Of a DNA stretch of 16,480 nt, positions 13,451 to 16,480 are shown piece by piece. Numbering within the stretch: position 1 is the stretch's first letter; every line of letters starts with the position of its first letter. Origin of the DNA: Oscillospiraceae bacterium (GTDB lineage: Bacteria; Bacillota; Clostridia; Oscillospirales; Acutalibacteraceae); NCBI GenBank assembly GCA_028706415.1, contig JAQWBK010000029.1:1-16480 (forward strand), given 5' to 3'. Under the pieces are notes generated by a model. The model was not told the origin of the DNA, made no database searches, and saw nothing but the letters and a program-made list of their open reading frames with translations. The position numbers and the translations under genes were made by a program.

Positions 13451-13667
13451 TTATTGTCTCAACTATTGGTTTAAAACCTTCGCCTTCCAGGCGAAGAATT
13501 TGAGACGGTGTTGACCGATAAATTCTTCGCGCCCTTTGGAAGCGTAGGTTTTAAACATTCGGATGGCAGCTGGCGCACAAAGGTTAGTAAAAGGGCTTTA
13601 GACGGCTTCCAGCCGCCAGCTGGACCCCTCGGCTTTCAGCCGAGGGTGGTTGAGTTGAGAACAGTAT
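13451..13667. repeat. Hairpin-rich MITE-like element E (217 bp)
   Basis: The right end inverted reads ATACTGTTCTCAACTCAACC, and the left end (TTATTGTCTCAACTATTGG) is an imperfect match. The first 13 bases, ATACTGTTCTCAA, equal the terminus of element B. Inside are strong stems: GTTTAAAACC/GGTTTTAAAC (13469-13478, 13547-13556), GCGAAGAATTT/AAATTCTTCGC (13491-13501, 13520-13530), CAGCTGGCG/CGCCAGCTG (13567-13575, 13614-13622) and CCTCGGCT/AGCCGAGG (13627-13645). No protein is encoded. It fills nearly the whole gap between the HD-GYP and glycosylase genes and ends where the next ribosome site begins. Confidence 0.6.
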
Positions 13668-13672
13668 AAGGA

Positions 13673-14287
13673 GTGAAGGAGCTGGAGTATTTTAAATATG
13701 GGCAAAAAGAGATGTCATATTTAAAAAGTAAAGATAGGCTGCTTGGTAATGTAATAGACAGGGTGGGGTTTATCCGGCGTGAGGTAATGCCGGATACTTT
13801 CAAAGCCCTGGTGTTTAATATTGTCGGCCAGCAGATATCGCCCAAAGCCGCCCAAACCGTAAATAACCGCATAACAGCCTTGCTCAATAATATCACCCCG
13901 TCAACTGTTTTCGGGGCATCTGCGGACGAGCTTTGTGCCTGCGGATTATCGGGGCGAAAGGTTGGGTATATTAAGGGAATAGCAGACCGAATTATCAATG
14001 ACCGTCTTGATCTTGCCGACCTAAACAATCTTTCTGACAAGGACATAATAAAGGCTCTTACAGCATTGCCGGGTATCGGAATTTGGACGGCAGAAATGCT
14101 GATGATTTTTTCGATGCAACGCCCCGATATAATTAGTTACGGCGATTCCGCCATCAGGAGGGGCATGAAGAGGGTATATCTACTGGATGAACTGACTTTA
14201 GAGCAGTTTAATATATATCGCAGCAGCTATTCACCATACGGTACGGTTGCCTCATTTTATTTATGGGCGGCATCCAAGGGAGATTAG
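13673..14287 (+). CDS. HhH-GPD DNA glycosylase, 3-methyladenine glycosylase II family
   Basis: A protein of about 204 residues with the helix-hairpin-helix/GPD fold. It has VFNIVGQQISPKAAQTV near the N-terminus, the hairpin LPGIGIWTAEMLMIF (from residue 132) and the catalytic region SYGDSAIRRGMKRVY, with Asp158 as the probable catalytic acid. It excises alkylated bases from DNA in base-excision repair. No iron-sulphur cysteine cluster is seen, which points away from MutY/Nth. Start choice is awkward. GTG at 13673 has AAGGA touching it; a rare CTG at 13682 would have AAGGAG at 8 bases and give an N-terminus MEYFKYGQKE; ATG at 13712 would cut into the conserved N-terminal segment. The MscS-family gene follows after 18 bp. 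Confidence 0.9.
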   Translation: MKELEYFKYGQKEMSYLKSKDRLLGNVIDRVGFIRREVMPDTFKALVFNIVGQQISPKAAQTVNNRITALLNNITPSTVFGASADELCACGLSGRKVGYIKGIADRIINDRLDLADLNNLSDKDIIKALTALPGIGIWTAEMLMIFSMQRPDIISYGDSAIRRGMKRVYLLDELTLEQFNIYRSSYSPYGTVASFYLWAASKGD

Positions 14288-14305
14288 CGCAGGAAAGGAA
14301 GGCGT

Positions 14306-15574
14306 ATGTTAACCATAATTCACAACATCCTCATAAAAACGGGAATAGGTGAAAAATCTGCGGAAAATGTTTCGTACATTGTTCTGGCCATTATAATTTT
14401 TATATTGTGTTTAATATCTGTTTGTATTGCCAGGGTGATTACAAACAGTATTATTATAAGATACATCAAAAACAACAAGATTAATTGGGATGATGCCCTG
14501 ATTGAAAGCGGAATGATCAAGCGGCTTTTTCATATAATACCCATTGCGATTGTTAAGGCTTTTGTGTCCGATTTCGGTCGGTATTCATTTTTGGCGGATA
14601 AGGCGATTGATGTTTACCTGACCTTTTTTGTTCTCTTAATAATCGACTCTGCACTCAACGCCATTGATATAATATACTCGAAACGCGAGATTTCAAAAAT
14701 CCGTCCCATAAAAGGTCTTTTACAGGTTATAAAAATTGCCTCCTTTATTATCGGAGGCGTTGTAATTATTGCAGATCTTTTGGATAAAAGTCCGGTGGTT
14801 ATGTTAAGCGGAATAGGCGCCATGACTGCTGTGTTTTCTTTGATATTCAAGGATTCTATATTAGGTTTGGTCGCGGGAATTCAGCTTTCTGCAAATGATA
14901 TGGTACGCATCGGTGATTGGATTGAGATGCCGAAATATTCGGCGGACGGCGATGTTATAGAGATCTCTCTTAATACCGTAAAGGTACAGAATTTTGATAA
15001 AACCATCACCACAATACCGGCTTATGCTCTGATTTCCGATTCTTTTAAAAACTGGCGAGGTATGGAAAACTGGGGAGGGCGACGGATTAAACGGGCGGTA
15101 AACATTGATGTGAACAGTATAAGCTTCTGTTCGGATGATTTTCTGGAAAAGCTTAAAAGCAACAATCTTTTAAAAGATTATATTGAAACACGGCAATCCG
15201 AAATTGATGAATACAACAAAAAGATGGGGCTTGACCCTGTCGGAGCGATAAACGCAAGGCGTTTGACCAATATCGGTGTATTTAGAGAGTATATTACACG
15301 GTATCTGAAAAACCATCCGGGAGTAAGCGGTGAGATGATACAGATGGTAAGGCAGCTCTCTCCGGGGGAGAACGGCTTGCCCATCGAGATATATGTTTTC
15401 GCCAACGATACACAGTGGACTAAATACGAAAATATCCAGTCTGATATTTTTGATCATATTTTATCGGTAGTCGGTCTTTTCGGGCTTAGGGTATATCAGA
15501 ACCCTACCGGGCGTGATTTTTCGACCCGAACGGATGCTAATTCCGATTATTTTGGAGGAAAAAATGAAAAATGA
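14306..15574 (+). CDS. MscS-family mechanosensitive channel, YbdG-like
   Basis: A 422-residue membrane protein. Hydrophobic segments lie at roughly 24-46, 70-90, 102-122, 142-162 and 166-190. The pore-lining MscS core is VVMLSGIGAMTAVFSLIFKDSILGLVAGIQLSAND, followed by the beta domain VRIGDWIEMPKYSADGDVIEISLNTVKVQNFDKTITTIPAYALISD and the conserved KNWRGM. The length and the insert after the beta domain resemble E. coli YbdG (about 415 residues). Such channels release solutes on hypo-osmotic shock. AAGGAAGG precedes the ATG. The end overlaps the next gene by 11 bp, implying translational coupling. Confidence 0.9.
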   Translation: MLTIIHNILIKTGIGEKSAENVSYIVLAIIIFILCLISVCIARVITNSIIIRYIKNNKINWDDALIESGMIKRLFHIIPIAIVKAFVSDFGRYSFLADKAIDVYLTFFVLLIIDSALNAIDIIYSKREISKIRPIKGLLQVIKIASFIIGGVVIIADLLDKSPVVMLSGIGAMTAVFSLIFKDSILGLVAGIQLSANDMVRIGDWIEMPKYSADGDVIEISLNTVKVQNFDKTITTIPAYALISDSFKNWRGMENWGGRRIKRAVNIDVNSISFCSDDFLEKLKSNNLLKDYIETRQSEIDEYNKKMGLDPVGAINARRLTNIGVFREYITRYLKNHPGVSGEMIQMVRQLSPGENGLPIEIYVFANDTQWTKYENIQSDIFDHILSVVGLFGLRVYQNPTGRDFSTRTDANSDYFGGKNEK

Positions 15575-16295
15575 GTTTTCCCGTACCCGTCTTCTTTTGG
15601 GAAATGAAGGGATGGAAAAGCTAAAGAGCTCAACCGTAGCCGTATTCGGAATAGGGGGAGTAGGTTCGTATGCAGCCGAGGGGCTTGCCCGAAGCGGCGT
15701 CGGGAAGCTGATACTCATAGATCATGATAAGGTCTCTGTTACAAACATTAACCGTCAGCTGATTGCCACCCAAAAGACGATTGGGCGGTTGAAGGTTGAG
15801 GTAATGCGGGAACGGATTTTGGAAATCAATCCTGATGCTCAGGTTGACATTTACCCCCTATTCTATAACGCGGAAACCGCCCAGACCATTAATATGGACG
15901 GGTGTTCTTATATTGTGGATGCTATCGATACCGTTTCATCCAAGATTATGCTGATTCTGCACGCCAAGGAGGCGGGCATTCCGATAATCAGCAGTATGGG
16001 GGCGGGGAATAAGCTTGATCCTACCAGGTTTGAGGTAACCGATATTTATAAAACCTCGGTTTGCCCATTAGCAAAGGTAATGCGGCACGAACTCAGGCAG
16101 AGGGGTGTTTCGGGATTAAAGGTTGTTTATTCCACCGAGCCTCCGTTAAAGCCGGATGAAAGCAGCCGATTTAATTATGATGGCTGTTTGCCGGAATCTA
16201 CCGCCGGCCGGCAGGTACCCGGCAGTGTTTCTTTTGTGCCCTCGGTAGCGGGGCTTATTTTAGCCGGAGAGGCTGTAAAGGATATAATAGTTTAG
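15564..16295 (+). CDS. tcdA: tRNA threonylcarbamoyladenosine dehydratase-like E1 enzyme (TcdA/YgdL family)
   Basis: A 243-residue E1/ThiF-type protein. Its nucleotide-binding loop is FGIGGVGSYAAEGLARSGVG (28-47), followed by LILIDHDKVSVTNINRQ (Asp53, Arg64), the KIMLILHAKEAGIPIISSMGAGNKLDPT segment and SVCPLAKVMRHELRQRG with a conserved Cys. These are TcdA features; TcdA uses ATP to convert t6A at position 37 of ANN-decoding tRNAs to its cyclic form. The frame is open upstream to 15513, but ATG 15564 is chosen because GGAGG lies 5 bases before it and the protein then starts at the normal family position. No CsdA/CsdE partners are visible nearby. Confidence 0.93.
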   Translation: MKNEFSRTRLLLGNEGMEKLKSSTVAVFGIGGVGSYAAEGLARSGVGKLILIDHDKVSVTNINRQLIATQKTIGRLKVEVMRERILEINPDAQVDIYPLFYNAETAQTINMDGCSYIVDAIDTVSSKIMLILHAKEAGIPIISSMGAGNKLDPTRFEVTDIYKTSVCPLAKVMRHELRQRGVSGLKVVYSTEPPLKPDESSRFNYDGCLPESTAGRQVPGSVSFVPSVAGLILAGEAVKDIIV

Positions 16296-16316
16296 TAAAT
16301 AAGAAAAAATAGACTA

Positions 16317-16345
16317 TTGTTAAACCCATGAAAGTTAAGTATCAT
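16317..16345 (+). promoter_or_regulatory. Promoter of the oxidoreductase gene, with a downstream hairpin
   Basis: TTGTTA (16317-16322), a 17-bp spacer and TATCAT (16340-16345) resemble a sigma-A promoter. In the predicted leader, CTGATTGCC (16370-16378) can pair with GGCGGTCAG (16389-16397), nine pairs including two G-U, followed by only TTT. This could be a weak terminator for the preceding operon or a leader structure. Confidence 0.45.
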
Positions 16346-16422
16346 CAAGGTAAAGCATATATTAATCCCCTGATTGCCCGAAAAGAGCGGCGGTCAGTTT
16401 AATGAAAGGATTTGAATTTAAA

Positions 16423-16480
16423 ATGAAAAAGCTTAAGATCGGTATTGTTGGTTGCGGGGGTATTGCAAATGGTAAACATA
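16423..16480 (+). CDS. Partial: N-terminus of a Gfo/Idh/MocA-type NAD(P)-dependent oxidoreductase
   Basis: Nineteen codons before the window ends read MKKLKIGIVGCGGIANGKH. This is the first beta strand and the GxGGIA nucleotide-binding turn typical of the Gfo/Idh/MocA dehydrogenase family. An in-frame ATG at 16402 would add seven residues (MKGFEFK); an AAAGGA about 12 bases before 16423 lies inside that extension and favours the later start. Substrate and full length are not visible. Confidence 0.7.
   Translation, partial: MKKLKIGIVGCGGIANGKH

Noticed and set aside
15513..15563. Upstream start for the TcdA-like protein at 15513
   Set aside because: The extra 17 residues overlap the channel gene and lie before the GGAGG site that clearly serves ATG 15564.
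1..16480. Search for tRNA or rRNA genes, phage genes, toxin-antitoxin pairs or a defence island
   Set aside because: No tRNA cloverleaf, conserved rRNA stretch, integrase, capsid, methylase, nuclease or paired small ORFs were recognised; the gene content is housekeeping, sporulation and stress.

Overview
The window reads as chromosomal DNA of an endospore-forming, Gram-positive Clostridia-type bacterium. The basis is a spoIIR homologue, a complete GerA-family germinant-receptor operon (A, C, B subunits plus a small fourth membrane protein), purine-rich Shine-Dalgarno sites, frequent GTG/TTG starts, and the UPF0210/ACT gene pair common in Firmicutes. The species cannot be named from this sequence alone.

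Layout, left to right. (1) 1-2052, minus strand: the N-terminus of a small coiled-coil-like protein running off the left edge, preceded by a structured leader and a good sigma-A-type promoter. Then come the UPF0210 (PFL-family) and ACT-domain (UPF0237) genes, transcribed together. (2) About 2090-2670: no convincing gene. The stretch holds several back-to-back MITE-like inverted-repeat elements rich in hairpins. (3) 2690-6141, plus strand: a PHP-family (HisJ-like) phosphoesterase, then an Lrp/AsnC regulator, a class I aminotransferase and ispE in close succession, the last three probably one operon. (4) 6144-6306: a 104-bp inverted-repeat element, a sporulation-sigma-like promoter and an intrinsic terminator packed on top of each other in front of spoIIR (6308-6943). 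(5) 6970-11264: a bidirectional terminator, a 49-bp repeat remnant, and the minus-strand germinant-receptor operon in the order A-C-B-D. (6) 11332-13431, plus strand: a membrane-anchored DUF1287 (NlpC/P60-like) protein and a duplicated HD-GYP protein, whose Shine-Dalgarno is separated from its ATG by a 10-bp hairpin. (7) 13451-13667: another hairpin-rich repeat element. (8) 13673-16295: an HhH-GPD DNA glycosylase, a YbdG-like MscS-family channel and a TcdA-like E1 enzyme, closely spaced or overlapping and probably co-transcribed. (9) 16317-16480: a promoter and the first 19 codons of a Gfo/Idh/MocA-type oxidoreductase.

Two themes stand out. The first is sporulation. SpoIIR carries the forespore signal that activates mother-cell sigma-E, and the germinant receptor is made in the forespore for later germination. 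Both transcription units have a similar candidate forespore promoter (GTAT[A/T], 14-bp spacer, then a G..AnAcT-type -10). The second is a family of short non-coding mobile elements whose ends resemble ATACTGTTCTCAA. They appear at several intergenic sites and abut or contribute to the expression signals of the neighbouring genes. One copy is exactly explained as a 109-bp internal deletion of another between 4-bp microhomologies. I did not find a defence locus, CRISPR array, prophage or biosynthetic cluster.
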